In this document: piece after piece, positions 16,838 to 26,283 of the stretch
Numbering within the stretch: the stretch's first letter is position 1
Layout of the letters: each line of letters opens with the position of its first letter
Assembly: GCA_964450955.1 (NCBI GenBank)
Contig: CAYVFI010000025.1
Span: 1 to 64,000 of the forward strand
DNA length: 64,000 nt
Direction: 5' to 3'
Source of the DNA: CAYNWT01 sp964450955
Lineage (GTDB): Bacteria; Planctomycetota; Planctomycetia; Planctomycetales; Planctomycetaceae
Program-made: the position numbers and the translations under genes
The notes under the pieces: model-generated
The model's input: only the letters and a program-made list of their open reading frames with translations
The model's database searches: none
What the model was told of the DNA's origin: nothing

Positions 16838-17446
16838 TTATCGTTTTGAGAACTGGAAGCTTCGACGAGCTTTGCGAAGACCGTACTTCTTACGTTCGAC
16901 CATACGGCTGTCTCGAGTCAGGAAGCCGTTCTCGCTGAGGAAGTGGTGCAGTTCAGGCTGCTTGGCCTGAAGAGCACGAGCAACACCAAGGACAATGGCA
17001 CCGGTCTGGCCAGTTGTGCCGCCTCCATTGACGCGGACCCAGACGTCGACTTTGCCCAGGGTTTCGGTGGCTTTCAGTGGAGCTTCGACCATTCGCTGGT
17101 CGCGTTCCATTGGCAGATATTCGCTGACTTCACGGCCGTTGACCATGAACTTGCCTGAACCGTCTTTAATTCGAACACGGGCCACTGAGGTCTTGCGACG
17201 ACCGGTCCCGATGGCGACGCCGAAACGGTCTATCTTGCCACGAATCAGAGGCTGGTAAGTCACTGCCGGGCCTCCACCGACAACAGGTGCCGAAGTGGAC
17301 CCGATATCCAACTGCGATGCCATTGTTGGTTCAGGAGCCGCTTCTTCTACCGCAGCAGGTGCTTCGGGAGCAGCAGGTGTGGCCGCTGTCTCTGGGGCAT
17401 TCGCTTCCGGAGTTTCAGCATTCTCTTCTGGTGTGTCCGTGGACAT
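16838..17446 (-). CDS. rpsI: Ribosomal protein S9 with Ala/Pro/Glu-rich N-terminal extension
   Basis: Small-subunit protein whose C-terminal tail reaches the P-site tRNA. 202 aa versus ~130 usual: residues 1-~65 are Ala/Pro/Glu-rich and probably disordered. The S9 core starts near GVAIGTGRRKTSVARVRI, has the VNGGGTTGQTGAI segment and the basic end LVKYGLRKARRSFQFSKR-type tail (GLRKARRSFQFSKR here). Start ATG 17446. The extension is in frame with no internal break. It follows rplM by 26 nt, the usual L13-S9 operon. Confidence 0.95.
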   Translation of the reverse strand: MSTDTPEENAETPEANAPETAATPAAPEAPAAVEEAAPEPTMASQLDIGSTSAPVVGGGPAVTYQPLIRGKIDRFGVAIGTGRRKTSVARVRIKDGSGKFMVNGREVSEYLPMERDQRMVEAPLKATETLGKVDVWVRVNGGGTTGQTGAIVLGVARALQAKQPELHHFLSENGFLTRDSRMVERKKYGLRKARRSFQFSKR

Positions 17447-17472
17447 ATGCGTCTAGACCTATTGAGTTTTAA

Positions 17473-17970
17473 CTACTTGGACTTTGGAAGAAGGTACTCA
17501 GGCATTGGCTCTGGCTGTTGAGCCGCATGCGGGTGATCAGTACCCACGTATAGTTTCAGCTTGGCCAACATGTGGCGGCCGAGCTTATTTTTCGGCAGCA
17601 TGCGTCGGACCGCCTCGCGAAGTATCTGTTCTGGCTTTCGTTCCCAGACTTCAATCGCTGTCAGTGTCTTACGACCGCCCGGGTACCCGGTGTAGCGATC
17701 GTAAATCTTGCTGGCCAGCTTCGTAGTCGGGTACGGGTGCGAATCGTGCTTGGCAGGACCACCACTAAAGCGGACACGTTCTGCGTTTAGCACGATGACG
17801 TAGTCACCAGTATCAACGTGTGGCGTGTAGGATGGCTTGTGCTTACCCATCAGGACCACGGCAATTTTGCTGGCCAATCGACCAACAATGTAGTTGTCAG
17901 CGTCGACAACGAGCCATTTCTGGTCAACTTGACCGGTCTTTTCGAGAGTTGTTTTTGGAATGGTCGGCAT
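17473..17970 (-). CDS. rplM: Ribosomal protein L13
   Basis: Large-subunit protein, first gene of the L13-S9 operon. 165 aa from ATG 17970 (an upstream in-frame ATG at 18012 adds 14 residues that do not look like L13). WLVVDADNYIVGRLASKIA, MGKHKPSYTPHVDTGDYVIV, YRYTGYPGGRKTLT-type region (YDRYTGYPGG) and RRMLPKNKLGRHMLAKLKLY are the family's hallmarks. The promoter must lie in 17971-18280, shared with the divergent ECF operon. Confidence 0.96.
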   Translation of the reverse strand: MPTIPKTTLEKTGQVDQKWLVVDADNYIVGRLASKIAVVLMGKHKPSYTPHVDTGDYVIVLNAERVRFSGGPAKHDSHPYPTTKLASKIYDRYTGYPGGRKTLTAIEVWERKPEQILREAVRRMLPKNKLGRHMLAKLKLYVGTDHPHAAQQPEPMPEYLLPKSK

Positions 17971-18287
17971 CGTTCTGATATCCCTGATACGGCTTTCAAC
18001 GGGTCTCACCACCTGTTTCGGCAGGAGAGAGTAAAGCGCGTACCGATTTCGGTTCTTCCACGCAGAAATGCGAATCGGAAAAGGTACCCACTTTGCTGAC
18101 CTCCATCAATGCCCGGAATGCGAAAACAGAGGAATTCACGCCCACCGCGTAGCCTTATCGGTGCAATTGGGGTTGAATGTTTGCCCAACCTCACGCGCGA
18201 AGCCAATTCCTGGGTTTCCAGGAAAACCAGAGAATAACCACCCACCCCCGCGCATCGTTCCCCCGGATTGTTCGGAGAAACCCACTT

Positions 18288-18821
18288 TTGCCCGGTTCTG
18301 GTGCAGATCGAATCGACCCACAAACGGTCGAAAGGCTCTATCAGGAGCACGCTGGAGGGGTCCGAGCCTTCTTAATTGGGCTACTGAGGAATCAGGAGCT
18401 TGCAGAGGAAGTACAACAAGCAGTCTTTGCCAAGGCTCTGGAGGCTGGACATACGGTCCAATCCGAAAAGTTCCGCGGTTGGCTGTTTCGAGTCGCAAAC
18501 AACGAAGCCATGTTGTTGAAGCGGCGAGAAAACATCGATCGCCGGGCCATGGAAAAAGTAGGCCGGACGGTCGGAACACGGCAAACAGAAGGTTCGGTCC
18601 TGGACCGGGTGAGTGCGGCAGAATTTTCCGAACACATCCGCCAGGCCCTGAACCAGATACCAAACAAACAGCAGGAAGTCGTCAGGCTAAGAATTTACGA
18701 AGGAATGAAGTTCGCAGAGATTGCAGAACGAACCGGAGTGCCCTTGGGTACAGTATTGACCCGCATGCGGTTGGCTCTGGGGCGACTCTCAAAAGCATTA
18801 CCAAATGATGACAACGAATAA
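18288..18821 (+). CDS. ECF-type RNA polymerase sigma factor
   Basis: Directs RNA polymerase to a private promoter set under control of the anti-sigma factor encoded next. Region 2 (VERLYQEHAGGVRAFLIGLL, then KFRGWLFRVANNEAMLLKRR) and region 4 (LNQIPNKQQEVVRLRIYEGMKFAEIAERTGVPLGTVLTRM, with the HTH) are intact. Start is uncertain: TTG 18288 has GGAG 10 nt upstream and gives 177 aa; ATG 18177 would add 37 Pro/Arg-rich residues. Its end overlaps the next gene by 17 nt, implying translational coupling. Confidence 0.9.
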   Translation: MPGSGADRIDPQTVERLYQEHAGGVRAFLIGLLRNQELAEEVQQAVFAKALEAGHTVQSEKFRGWLFRVANNEAMLLKRRENIDRRAMEKVGRTVGTRQTEGSVLDRVSAAEFSEHIRQALNQIPNKQQEVVRLRIYEGMKFAEIAERTGVPLGTVLTRMRLALGRLSKALPNDDNE

Positions 18822-19371
18822 TAAACAACCTGGCTCTGACGAACTTAGCGACCTGGAATGGAACGCGTTTCGGTTCATCTCAGGCGAGATGACTGACGAC
18901 GAGCAAGCTGCATTTGAAGTCCAGCTTGGCGACAACCCGGCTGCAGCATTGGCCGTGTCGCGAGTGCTGCAACTGGGCGGCGCGATTGAACTGGCATCAA
19001 GCCGACCAACCGTCGTCGTCACACCCAGCAACAAGGTTCCATCACAGGCCGAATCAGGTCGCTCATCGATTGTCGTGGCCGCATCGCTGGCCGCCTGTGT
19101 TCTGGTCGTGTCCCTTCTTCTGCCAGCCAGCAAGACTAAAACACCGAATACAAATGTCGCCCAAACGTCGCAGCCGGCTGAGGTGATTGATACATGGTTG
19201 GATGTCGAACCGCTGCAGGTCACGCTTGAACCGATTGACGCCGGCGAAGATGAGGGAATGGAACTGGCGATGCTGGAACCAGTCGATCTGGACGCCAGTG
19301 ATGAAGTTGTTCCCGATTGGATGTACGCCGCGTTCCAGGATGAAGATGCGAACGGAGTGTCTTTCGAATGA
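18805..19371 (+). CDS. Anti-sigma factor-like membrane protein
   Basis: 188 aa. The N-terminal ~65 residues (LEWNAFRFISGEMTDDEQAAFEVQLGDNPAAALAV pattern) match the sigma-binding helices of planctomycete anti-sigma proteins, though no zinc-binding HxxxCxxC is present. One transmembrane helix (~88-107: VVAASLAACVLVVSLLL) puts the acidic C-terminal part outside. Overlaps the sigma gene by 17 nt and the next gene by 4 nt (ATGA). Expected to hold the sigma factor inactive until an envelope signal arrives. Confidence 0.75.
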   Translation: MMTTNNKQPGSDELSDLEWNAFRFISGEMTDDEQAAFEVQLGDNPAAALAVSRVLQLGGAIELASSRPTVVVTPSNKVPSQAESGRSSIVVAASLAACVLVVSLLLPASKTKTPNTNVAQTSQPAEVIDTWLDVEPLQVTLEPIDAGEDEGMELAMLEPVDLDASDEVVPDWMYAAFQDEDANGVSFE

Positions 19372-20096
19372 TGAACCGAATTGCCCTAACCGCTGTTCTC
19401 TTCACTGGCCTCTGCGCCGGTTCAGCGCACGCTGCGTACTTTGCGTTTGCGCAGGAGACCAAGGTTGAAGCTGCGAAGAAACGTGGTTCAAAGCAGACTC
19501 TGACCAGCAAAGGTTCAGATGTCGCCGCGCGAAAAAATTCGTTTAGCAAACAGCAGCAGGAAGACGCCTTGGCGTTCGCTCGGGAAAACCATCCCGAACT
19601 CGTCCCGCTGGTCAATCAGTTGAAGAAGACACGACGAACCGACTATTTGCGAGCACTGCGAGAACTGAATTCGGCATCAACGCGATTCGGTCGCCTCAAA
19701 GAACGGCTCACGCCCGAAAAGTACGAACGACAACTGGCCGTCTGGAAACTCGATTCGCGCATTCGCCTGCAGTTAGCGAAGTGGTCCGTCAAGAACGATT
19801 CGCAAATTGAAGCGGATGTAAAGAAGTCTCTGACTGAACGAAACGCGATCCAACAACGCCAGTTTGAAGACGAACTTGCGAGAGTCGAAGAGCGTCAGGC
19901 CCGACTGAAGTCGCTCATCCAAAAGCTTCAGTCGAAAAGCGTGGACGCAGAATGGGAACGGCTGTCAAATTCAGTCGCTCGGAAGAATAAAACCAGGAAG
20001 AAAGCCGCCGAACAAAAGAAGGCCGCTCGGGAAAAGCAAAAGGCGGCCAAAGACGCCCGGACGAAAAACAAGACCGACGACAAAGACGGGCAGTAG
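19368..20096 (+). CDS. Secreted coiled-coil protein in the ECF operon
   Basis: 242 aa. A signal peptide (~1-22, ending AHAAYFA) is followed by a Lys/Arg/Gln/Glu-rich chain with two coiled-coil stretches (residues ~95-190, such as RQFEDELARVEERQARLKSLIQKLQ) and a very basic tail of KKAAEQKKAAREKQKAAKDA type. No known family. The 4-nt overlap with the anti-sigma gene suggests it may be the periplasmic partner that senses or carries the signal; that is inference. The basic tail could bind nucleic acid or anionic polymer. Confidence 0.7.
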   Translation: MMNRIALTAVLFTGLCAGSAHAAYFAFAQETKVEAAKKRGSKQTLTSKGSDVAARKNSFSKQQQEDALAFARENHPELVPLVNQLKKTRRTDYLRALRELNSASTRFGRLKERLTPEKYERQLAVWKLDSRIRLQLAKWSVKNDSQIEADVKKSLTERNAIQQRQFEDELARVEERQARLKSLIQKLQSKSVDAEWERLSNSVARKNKTRKKAAEQKKAAREKQKAAKDARTKNKTDDKDGQ

Positions 20097-20154
20097 CCTT
20101 CCACGACTGTCGGAAAGATAAATCAAAGCAGGAAGTTGAACTGACGAGGAATCC

Positions 20155-22932
20155 ATGAAGCCAACTCTTTTCCTGACAATCCTATGCCTGTTCGCTCCTA
20201 GCGCGATGTCGGGCGAAGAAACTCTCGACCCCATTGACCGGCGGTTCGCCGGTGCAACGGAAGAACAGCCAGACTTCCAGCGGCATGTCATGCCACTGCT
20301 TGGCAAGTTGGGATGCAATGGTCGAGCCTGCCACGGCTCGTTTCAGGGACGGGGTGGGTTCCGGCTCTCACTTTTCGGCTATGACTTCAAGGCCGACCAC
20401 GAGTCACTTTTGGACCGTCTGGACACAGACGATCCGAACAATAGTTTGATGATCCACAAGCCGCTGATGATTGAACAGCATGAAGGCGGCCGTCGTTTCA
20501 AGCAGGATAGCTGGCAGCACAGGATGTTGGTGAAGTGGATTCAGGACGGAGCCAAACCTGCGGCGACGAAGCCTGCTGAACTTCTTGATGTCCAGGTGAC
20601 GCCGAACGAAGTTCTGTTCCGCAACGAGGCTGACACCACGCAGTTGAAGGTTGTTGCCATTTGGGCAGACGGAACACGTGAAGATGTCACGCCGCTATGC
20701 CGGTTCAAAACGAATGACGAACAGGTTGCTGATGTAACCAAAAACGGTTTGGTGAAAGCCGGAACGCCTGGCGATTCGCACATCGTCGTATCGTACGACC
20801 GAGCCGTCGTACCCGTGCCGGTCATCCGCCCAGTGTCTGATCACTTCGGAGACGATTACCCGATTGCGGCCTCCCGGACTCAGGTCGACAGTCTTGTTGT
20901 TAACAAGCTTAGCAAGCTGGGCATCATTCCATCAGAAGTTTGCACCGACAGTGAATTCCTCCGTCGCGTAAGCCTGGACCTCACGGGAACTCTTCCGACA
21001 GCGCAGGAAGCCGAAGCGTTCCTGGAAGACCAGTCGTCGGAAAAACGAACCAACAAAGTCAACGAACTACTTGAACGCCCCGGCTACACGGCCTGGTGGA
21101 CCACCAAGTTGTGTGACTTTACCGGCAACAGCGCACAACAACTTAACAACGTGACTCCCGTCCGAAACCGGGCTGCCTTAGATTGGTACAACTGGATCTA
21201 CCATCGAGTTGAAAACAACACGCCGTACGACGAATTGGTTCAGGGGCTGGTCGTTGCCAACAGTCGCAACGAAGGAGAGACGTTCCAGGAATTCAGCCAG
21301 TCAATGAGTGAGCTGTATCACGAGGGCGGCGACCCAGCGAAATTCGCGCTACGGGAAGGCATGCCACACTATTGGGCTCGCCGAAATTTCAAAAAACCGG
21401 AAGAACGCGCGATTGGGTTTGCTTACACGTTTATGGGCACCCGCATCCAGTGTGCCCAGTGCCACAAGCATCCGTTCGACCAATGGACTCAGGACGACTT
21501 CAAGCAGTTCCAAAACATCTTCACAAGAACAACCTTTGGCCAGTCACGAACTCCAGAGGACAGAGCAGCCTACAAGGAAATGCTGGCTGACCTAAGTACT
21601 GGTGAAGCCAAAGGGAACCAACTGCGACAACAGCTGGGTGCGCTTTTGAAGCAAGGCAAGACTGTCCCGTTCCAGGAAGTTTATTCGACACCGCCTCGAC
21701 CGGAACCGAAGCCGCTGGTCAAACCGAATTTCAATCGAATCAAGAACCCCAGGCTTCGAAAGAAGGCAGAAGCGGAGTTCGCTAAGCGAAAGAAGCGGCG
21801 TGAGCAGCAAATCATGCAGGCCAGGCGACGCAACAGAGGTGGAGTCGCTTCCACAGGCAAGTTGCTGGGCGGCGATGTTCTGCAACTCAACAAGTACGAC
21901 GATCCGCGCAAGCCTTTAATGGAATGGCTCCGCACCGAACCGAAGTTCGCGAAGGCATTTGTTAACCGAGTTTGGGCCAACTATTTCAACCGCGGAATCG
22001 TTGAACCTGCGGACGACATGAGTCTCGCGAATCCGCCAGTCAACGCGGAACTGCTGGACTATCTTGCATCCGGGTTCGTTGAGAACCAGTTCGACATGAA
22101 ATGGCTACATCGCGAAATCACAAACAGCGATACGTATCAGCGCACGTGGCGAGCGAACGACACAAACCGTCTGGACGAACGCAACTTTTCACGGGCAGTG
22201 CCGCGCCGATTGCCGGCTGAAGTTGCTGTCGACGCGATTGTTCAGGCTACTTCAAGTGATGACAAAGCCGCGAAACGAACAGCCGACAACACAGGCCGCG
22301 CGATTGCGCTTCCGTCACCGCCACGTGGAAACCGTGGAGCGACCTACGCTTTGACAATCTTCGGCCAGTCGACGCGCGAGAGCAACTGCGACTGCGATCG
22401 TTCCATGGAACCAAGCCTGCTACAGACTGTGTTCCTGCGAAACGATGACCAGACTTTGGCCATGATTGATGGCCGCGACAGCTGGCTGGCTCAGGTTGCA
22501 AAGGACGCCGGTATTAAGTTCACACCGAAGAATTACGGGGGCGGAAACAACCAGGGCAATCGCCGCGTCAGAGCGCAGCTGACTCGACAGGTCAGCATGT
22601 TGAAGAAGTTGAAAAAAGAGGGCGGCAAGCCAAAACAGATCCAAAAACTCCAACGCCAGATTCGCGCGCTACGACAAAGGCTTGGAATGAAGCCGGGGGC
22701 GGGTGCCATGGCCGACAAAGGTAACGCCAATCGCGAGAAGGGCCAGACAGACCCGCAGCAACATGCTGCATTGATTCGCGATGCCTATCTTCGAACGCTA
22801 AGCCGTGTTCCAACAGACGATGAGAAAGCCATTGCACTGGCTCACCTGGACAACGCTCCGGATGTGGTTTCCGGTGCACGCGATTTGATGTGGGCTTTGC
22901 TTAACACCAAAGAGTTCATCGTTAACCACTAA
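20155..22932 (+). CDS. DUF1549/DUF1553 secreted protein with BIG2-like domain and CX4CH motif
   Basis: 925 aa with a signal peptide (~1-20). Near the N-terminus is CNGRACHG (Cys54, Cys59, His60), a CX4CH pattern rather than the usual CX2CH. A bacterial Ig-like (BIG2) segment spans about 155-225 (LKVVAIWADGTREDVTPLC). DUF1549 has SEFLRRVSLDLTGTLPT and the second CAQCH (433-437, then KHPFDQW). DUF1553 holds FVNRVWANYFNRGIVEPADDM. A Lys/Arg-rich coiled stretch (~790-850) interrupts the end of DUF1553. Such proteins are abundant in Planctomycetes and suspected to work in polysaccharide breakdown. Paired with the DUF1501 gene 101 nt downstream. Confidence 0.88.
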   Translation: MKPTLFLTILCLFAPSAMSGEETLDPIDRRFAGATEEQPDFQRHVMPLLGKLGCNGRACHGSFQGRGGFRLSLFGYDFKADHESLLDRLDTDDPNNSLMIHKPLMIEQHEGGRRFKQDSWQHRMLVKWIQDGAKPAATKPAELLDVQVTPNEVLFRNEADTTQLKVVAIWADGTREDVTPLCRFKTNDEQVADVTKNGLVKAGTPGDSHIVVSYDRAVVPVPVIRPVSDHFGDDYPIAASRTQVDSLVVNKLSKLGIIPSEVCTDSEFLRRVSLDLTGTLPTAQEAEAFLEDQSSEKRTNKVNELLERPGYTAWWTTKLCDFTGNSAQQLNNVTPVRNRAALDWYNWIYHRVENNTPYDELVQGLVVANSRNEGETFQEFSQSMSELYHEGGDPAKFALREGMPHYWARRNFKKPEERAIGFAYTFMGTRIQCAQCHKHPFDQWTQDDFKQFQNIFTRTTFGQSRTPEDRAAYKEMLADLSTGEAKGNQLRQQLGALLKQGKTVPFQEVYSTPPRPEPKPLVKPNFNRIKNPRLRKKAEAEFAKRKKRREQQIMQARRRNRGGVASTGKLLGGDVLQLNKYDDPRKPLMEWLRTEPKFAKAFVNRVWANYFNRGIVEPADDMSLANPPVNAELLDYLASGFVENQFDMKWLHREITNSDTYQRTWRANDTNRLDERNFSRAVPRRLPAEVAVDAIVQATSSDDKAAKRTADNTGRAIALPSPPRGNRGATYALTIFGQSTRESNCDCDRSMEPSLLQTVFLRNDDQTLAMIDGRDSWLAQVAKDAGIKFTPKNYGGGNNQGNRRVRAQLTRQVSMLKKLKKEGGKPKQIQKLQRQIRALRQRLGMKPGAGAMADKGNANREKGQTDPQQHAALIRDAYLRTLSRVPTDDEKAIALAHLDNAPDVVSGARDLMWALLNTKEFIVNH

Positions 22933-23033
22933 TCCAATCGATCCCACCATGGCCCGGCGCAAATGCGGCGGCCGTCAGAAACGAAAGCGGCAAAGCCGCA
23001 GTCAAACAGCGACCAAAACCCGAAAGGAAAACC

Positions 23034-24338
23034 ATGAGTACTTTCCACCGAACATGCGACGGTGTCGGACGACGCGACTTTTTGAAAGTCGGCGCGATTG
23101 GCGGGTCGGCTTTGACGCTGCCTAACTTCATGGCCATGGCGCAGGGTGGCGAACTCAAGCCGGGCGGCAAAGCCAAGTCAGCCATCTTTGTGAACCTGAA
23201 TGGCGGTCCGTCGCACATGGACACATTTGATCTCAAGCCGGAATCTCCGGACGAGTACCGCGGTGAGTTCAAGCCAATTGATACCAACGTGCCCGGAATC
23301 CAGATTTCAGAACACCTGCCAAAGCTGGCGCAGTGCGCGGACAAGTTCGCTCTGCTGCGTGGAGTCACCCACACACTGGGTGCTCACCAGTTGGGTACTG
23401 AGTACGTCAACAGCGGGAACCGCCCGTTGCCGTCACTCGAATTCCCCGGCTACAGCGCGGTTGTTGCGAAAGAGCGACCTGGCGATCCGGAACTGCCCGC
23501 ATCAGTCGCAATTCCAAAAAGCGCGCAGCGACCCGGGTACCTCGGCGTGAAGTACTCAGCGCTGAGCACTGGTGGAGCCCCAACTATCGGCCAACCATTC
23601 CGTGTGCGTGGCATGTCGCTGACTGGTGGTCTGACTGTAACCGACCTTGAAAAGCGAAACGACCTGCTTCGCAAGCTGGACGGAACCTTCAAAGCGGCCG
23701 AAAAAGACAGCCAGCTTCTGGACGGCCTGGATCGGTTCGGAACGCAGGCCCACGATCTCATTACGTCTAAGAAAACGCGTAACGCTTTCGATATCAGTAA
23801 GGAATCGCCAGCGTTTGCAGAACTGTTTGGCAAAAGCACCTTCGGCGCCAGTTCGCTTCTGGCGGTTCGACTAATTGAATCGGGAGTCCGTTTTGTCACG
23901 CTAACCAATGGCGGATGGGACACGCACCGCGACAACTGGTCAAAGCTGAAAGATAACCTTCTTCCGTCGCTGGACGATGCTCTGCACGGGCTGTTCGTTG
24001 GGCTCGCAGAAAAAGGTCTGCTTGAATCGACTGTCGTTTACGTGACGGGCGAATTCGGTCGCACGCCGAAGATCAACAAAGAACGCGGCGGACGCGACCA
24101 CTATCCTCGCAACATGTTCATGTTGATGGCTGGTGGTGGCGTCAAAGGTGGCCAGGTGATCGGCGTGAGTGACGACAAGGGAACCTTGCCGGCCGACGAA
24201 GGTCGCAGCCCGGACGATGTCGCAGCGTCGTTCTACCACGCTCTCGGCATCGATCACACTCAGGAATACAACACCAACACCGGACGGCCAGTCATGATCG
24301 TCCGCGATGGCAACGTCATCCCTGAACTCTTCGGCTAG
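23034..24338 (+). CDS. DUF1501 protein, Tat-exported, sulfatase-like fold
   Basis: 434 aa. A twin-arginine signal (CDGVGRRDFLKVGAIGGSAL, cleaved around residue 32) sends the folded protein to the periplasm. FVNLNGGPSHMDTFDLKP is the DUF1501 N-terminal motif, and VTGEFGRTPKINKERGGRDHY is the second conserved block. The family belongs to the alkaline phosphatase/sulfatase superfamily, but the modifiable Cys/Ser sulfatase motif is absent, so the reaction is unknown. Last gene of the likely operon that starts with the ECF sigma factor. Confidence 0.9.
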   Translation: MSTFHRTCDGVGRRDFLKVGAIGGSALTLPNFMAMAQGGELKPGGKAKSAIFVNLNGGPSHMDTFDLKPESPDEYRGEFKPIDTNVPGIQISEHLPKLAQCADKFALLRGVTHTLGAHQLGTEYVNSGNRPLPSLEFPGYSAVVAKERPGDPELPASVAIPKSAQRPGYLGVKYSALSTGGAPTIGQPFRVRGMSLTGGLTVTDLEKRNDLLRKLDGTFKAAEKDSQLLDGLDRFGTQAHDLITSKKTRNAFDISKESPAFAELFGKSTFGASSLLAVRLIESGVRFVTLTNGGWDTHRDNWSKLKDNLLPSLDDALHGLFVGLAEKGLLESTVVYVTGEFGRTPKINKERGGRDHYPRNMFMLMAGGGVKGGQVIGVSDDKGTLPADEGRSPDDVAASFYHALGIDHTQEYNTNTGRPVMIVRDGNVIPELFG

Positions 24339-24361
24339 CAACGTTCTGGTACATCGGCGCT
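24339..24361. repeat. Stop-proximal CAACGT...TACATCGG motif, copy 2
   Basis: CAACGTTCTGGTACATCGG directly follows the stop codon of the DUF1501 gene. It is a diverged relative of the copies at 13833 and 30924. Confidence 0.4.
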
Positions 24362-24461
24362 GCTCGCTCGTCGGGCCAACGGATCGATCCGGTTGGCGGC
24401 GCGGTTGAAGTTGGTCGTGCGGTTCCGCCCGGGCGGAGCTTTCCGCTTTCGCTGGGCCGAT

Positions 24462-25382
24462 TTATTTCCTTTGGGCATTTCGAGCGGTGGCAGCCGTTCG
24501 AAATGCCTTGTTTTCATGAATGAGCCGCACGTTCAACTGGCTTCGTAGCTGACGCTTTACTTTGGTCGCAGCCGCAAGCTTCGCTTCTTCTAAGAACTGA
24601 TGCTGGACGAACTTTGCAATCTCATCGAAGCCTGCGGGGCGCTCACCGGACCTTTTCAGGACGGTCAGCAGGAACAATCGTCCGTCAGCCTGAACAATGT
24701 AGGGAGTCCTTTCTGACCCCATGGCGCCGAATTGAAGAAGGACATTCGGCCCGCCCAACTCAGCCACTGTGGTCCGATTAACCCGTACGCTACTCGGCAA
24801 CTTCGAGAGTAACGAGTCAAGCTCCAAGCCCGCCTTCAATGCTGTCTTGATAGCGACGATCGCACGCCTACTGGACTCAGTCGTTTTTGCGGTACGGTTC
24901 GGGAACTCGCACACAACGACTGACGCTGTTTCGGCATAGCTTCTCCCCTGCATCCGATCAGCAAAGTACTTTCTGAGCAGTTCGTCATTCGGGGCTGGCA
25001 CCATTTGGGTAATGACGTTCTTCAGCACCTTGGACGCCAAGTAGTGCTTTTTAAGTCGATCAGCCTGCTCGGCATTACTGGCCTTGACGTTTGCTTTCTG
25101 TGCCGCCTGCTGAGCAATCAATTCGTAATCTTCAGCCGACAAGTGAGTTCGGGCGTGCTTGATCAGCGCCAGTTCATCGACAAACTCAGACAGTTGCTGC
25201 CCCAACCCCTTCGCGCTAATACCGTCGGCATCCCCACCAGCCCGCCATCTCTGCACCTTCGGTGTATCCACCACTGAGAGCAAGTATCCGGCCTTAACGT
25301 CCTGGCCATCGACTGTAGCGACGACCGTCGCGGGTCGGATGTGAAGAGGCATGGCTGCGAAGAGCAAGCAAAACAGAGACAT
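24462..25382 (-). CDS. SurA/PpiC-like peptidyl-prolyl isomerase or foldase, exported
   Basis: 306 aa with a strong GGAGGGAG ribosome site before ATG 25382. Residues 1-~20 are a signal peptide. VVATVDGQDVKAGYLLSVV is the typical SurA/PrsA N-terminal entry; the helical chaperone part follows (~40-150) with NDELLRKYFADRM. Residues ~150-260 have the parvulin-like outline (ELGGPNVLLQFGAMG, then PYIVQADGRLFLLTVLKR). The active-site residues of true parvulins are not clear, so it may be a chaperone only. Divergent from the next gene. Confidence 0.72.
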   Translation of the reverse strand: MSLFCLLFAAMPLHIRPATVVATVDGQDVKAGYLLSVVDTPKVQRWRAGGDADGISAKGLGQQLSEFVDELALIKHARTHLSAEDYELIAQQAAQKANVKASNAEQADRLKKHYLASKVLKNVITQMVPAPNDELLRKYFADRMQGRSYAETASVVVCEFPNRTAKTTESSRRAIVAIKTALKAGLELDSLLSKLPSSVRVNRTTVAELGGPNVLLQFGAMGSERTPYIVQADGRLFLLTVLKRSGERPAGFDEIAKFVQHQFLEEAKLAAATKVKRQLRSQLNVRLIHENKAFRTAATARNAQRK

Positions 25383-25620
25383 AACACTCCCTCCAATTCA
25401 ATATGCGGGAACGTTCTCACAATTCGTCGAAGTATGTCAATGTCGATCCAATGGCCAATGCAGGCTCTTCCCCAGTCCCCAAACCGTAGTGGACGAGGCA
25501 ACGAGTTCTCGCCTGCACCTCCGGCACTCGAGACGTTCAATGCTGAAAGCAAATCCAGATTCTCCTTGATCCGATTCAGCCACGCTGCGTTCTGCCATTT
25601 CCGGACCAAGGAGTTTTTGG

Positions 25621-26283
25621 ATGGCTGTCGCTGATCGTATCGCAAAGCTGGTGGAGCGGCGGAATAAGCAACTCGCCAAAGAAGCCTGGTTAGATGTGGC
25701 GATGGGCGTGTCCTGGCTGACGGTCATCTACGGAATGTTGCTGGTTCTCTCGTGGATGTGGTGCATGCGTGCTCGGTTCGCCTCGCCCGGCCAGTGGTCG
25801 CTGGGATTCACCATCGGCACGGCGACTTGCTGTGCGCTCCTCGCGTGGCGACAAGTCGATCCCTTACGCGGGATCGCTCCAATGACGAACACGCAGAAAG
25901 CGCTGATGTTTATCAGCCACGCCAGCCCGCACGTGTTGTATTTCAGCCCGCTCCACGCTGCGGGCGGATTGGTCGAGCTTCTGACCAGTGGGTTCCGCCC
26001 ATTGTTCGATGGAATCGGTCAGTTTCTGAACCTCTTATCCACCGCGGAGGACGTGCAAAGTCAGGCCGCGGACATGTTGGTAAAAGCCGAACGCGGTCGC
26101 TTTGCCATGCAGTCGATCAAGTCGCCGGAACCACTGCTCCTCCTGCGCCAGCTTAAACTTGTTCGAGTCGAACTAAGAGGAGTGACTGAACTGCTGCTCC
26201 CAACCGAACGCGGCGAGGCCCTGCTAAGCAGAACTCGTCCTCGCGGTGTGACTGTTGGAACCTTGCCCGGAGCGTATATCTAA
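25621..26283 (+). CDS. Hypothetical membrane protein, 220 aa
   Basis: Not recognised. Two transmembrane helices near the N-terminus (~24-50 with VSWLTVIYGMLLVLSWMW, and ~62-78) are followed by an amphipathic region (~85-140) and a soluble C-terminal half with Leu-rich helices (LLLLRQLKLVRVELRGVTELL). AAGGAG precedes the ATG. It lies 132 nt upstream of dnaX on the same strand but no functional link is evident. Confidence 0.7.
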   Translation: MAVADRIAKLVERRNKQLAKEAWLDVAMGVSWLTVIYGMLLVLSWMWCMRARFASPGQWSLGFTIGTATCCALLAWRQVDPLRGIAPMTNTQKALMFISHASPHVLYFSPLHAAGGLVELLTSGFRPLFDGIGQFLNLLSTAEDVQSQAADMLVKAERGRFAMQSIKSPEPLLLLRQLKLVRVELRGVTELLLPTERGEALLSRTRPRGVTVGTLPGAYI

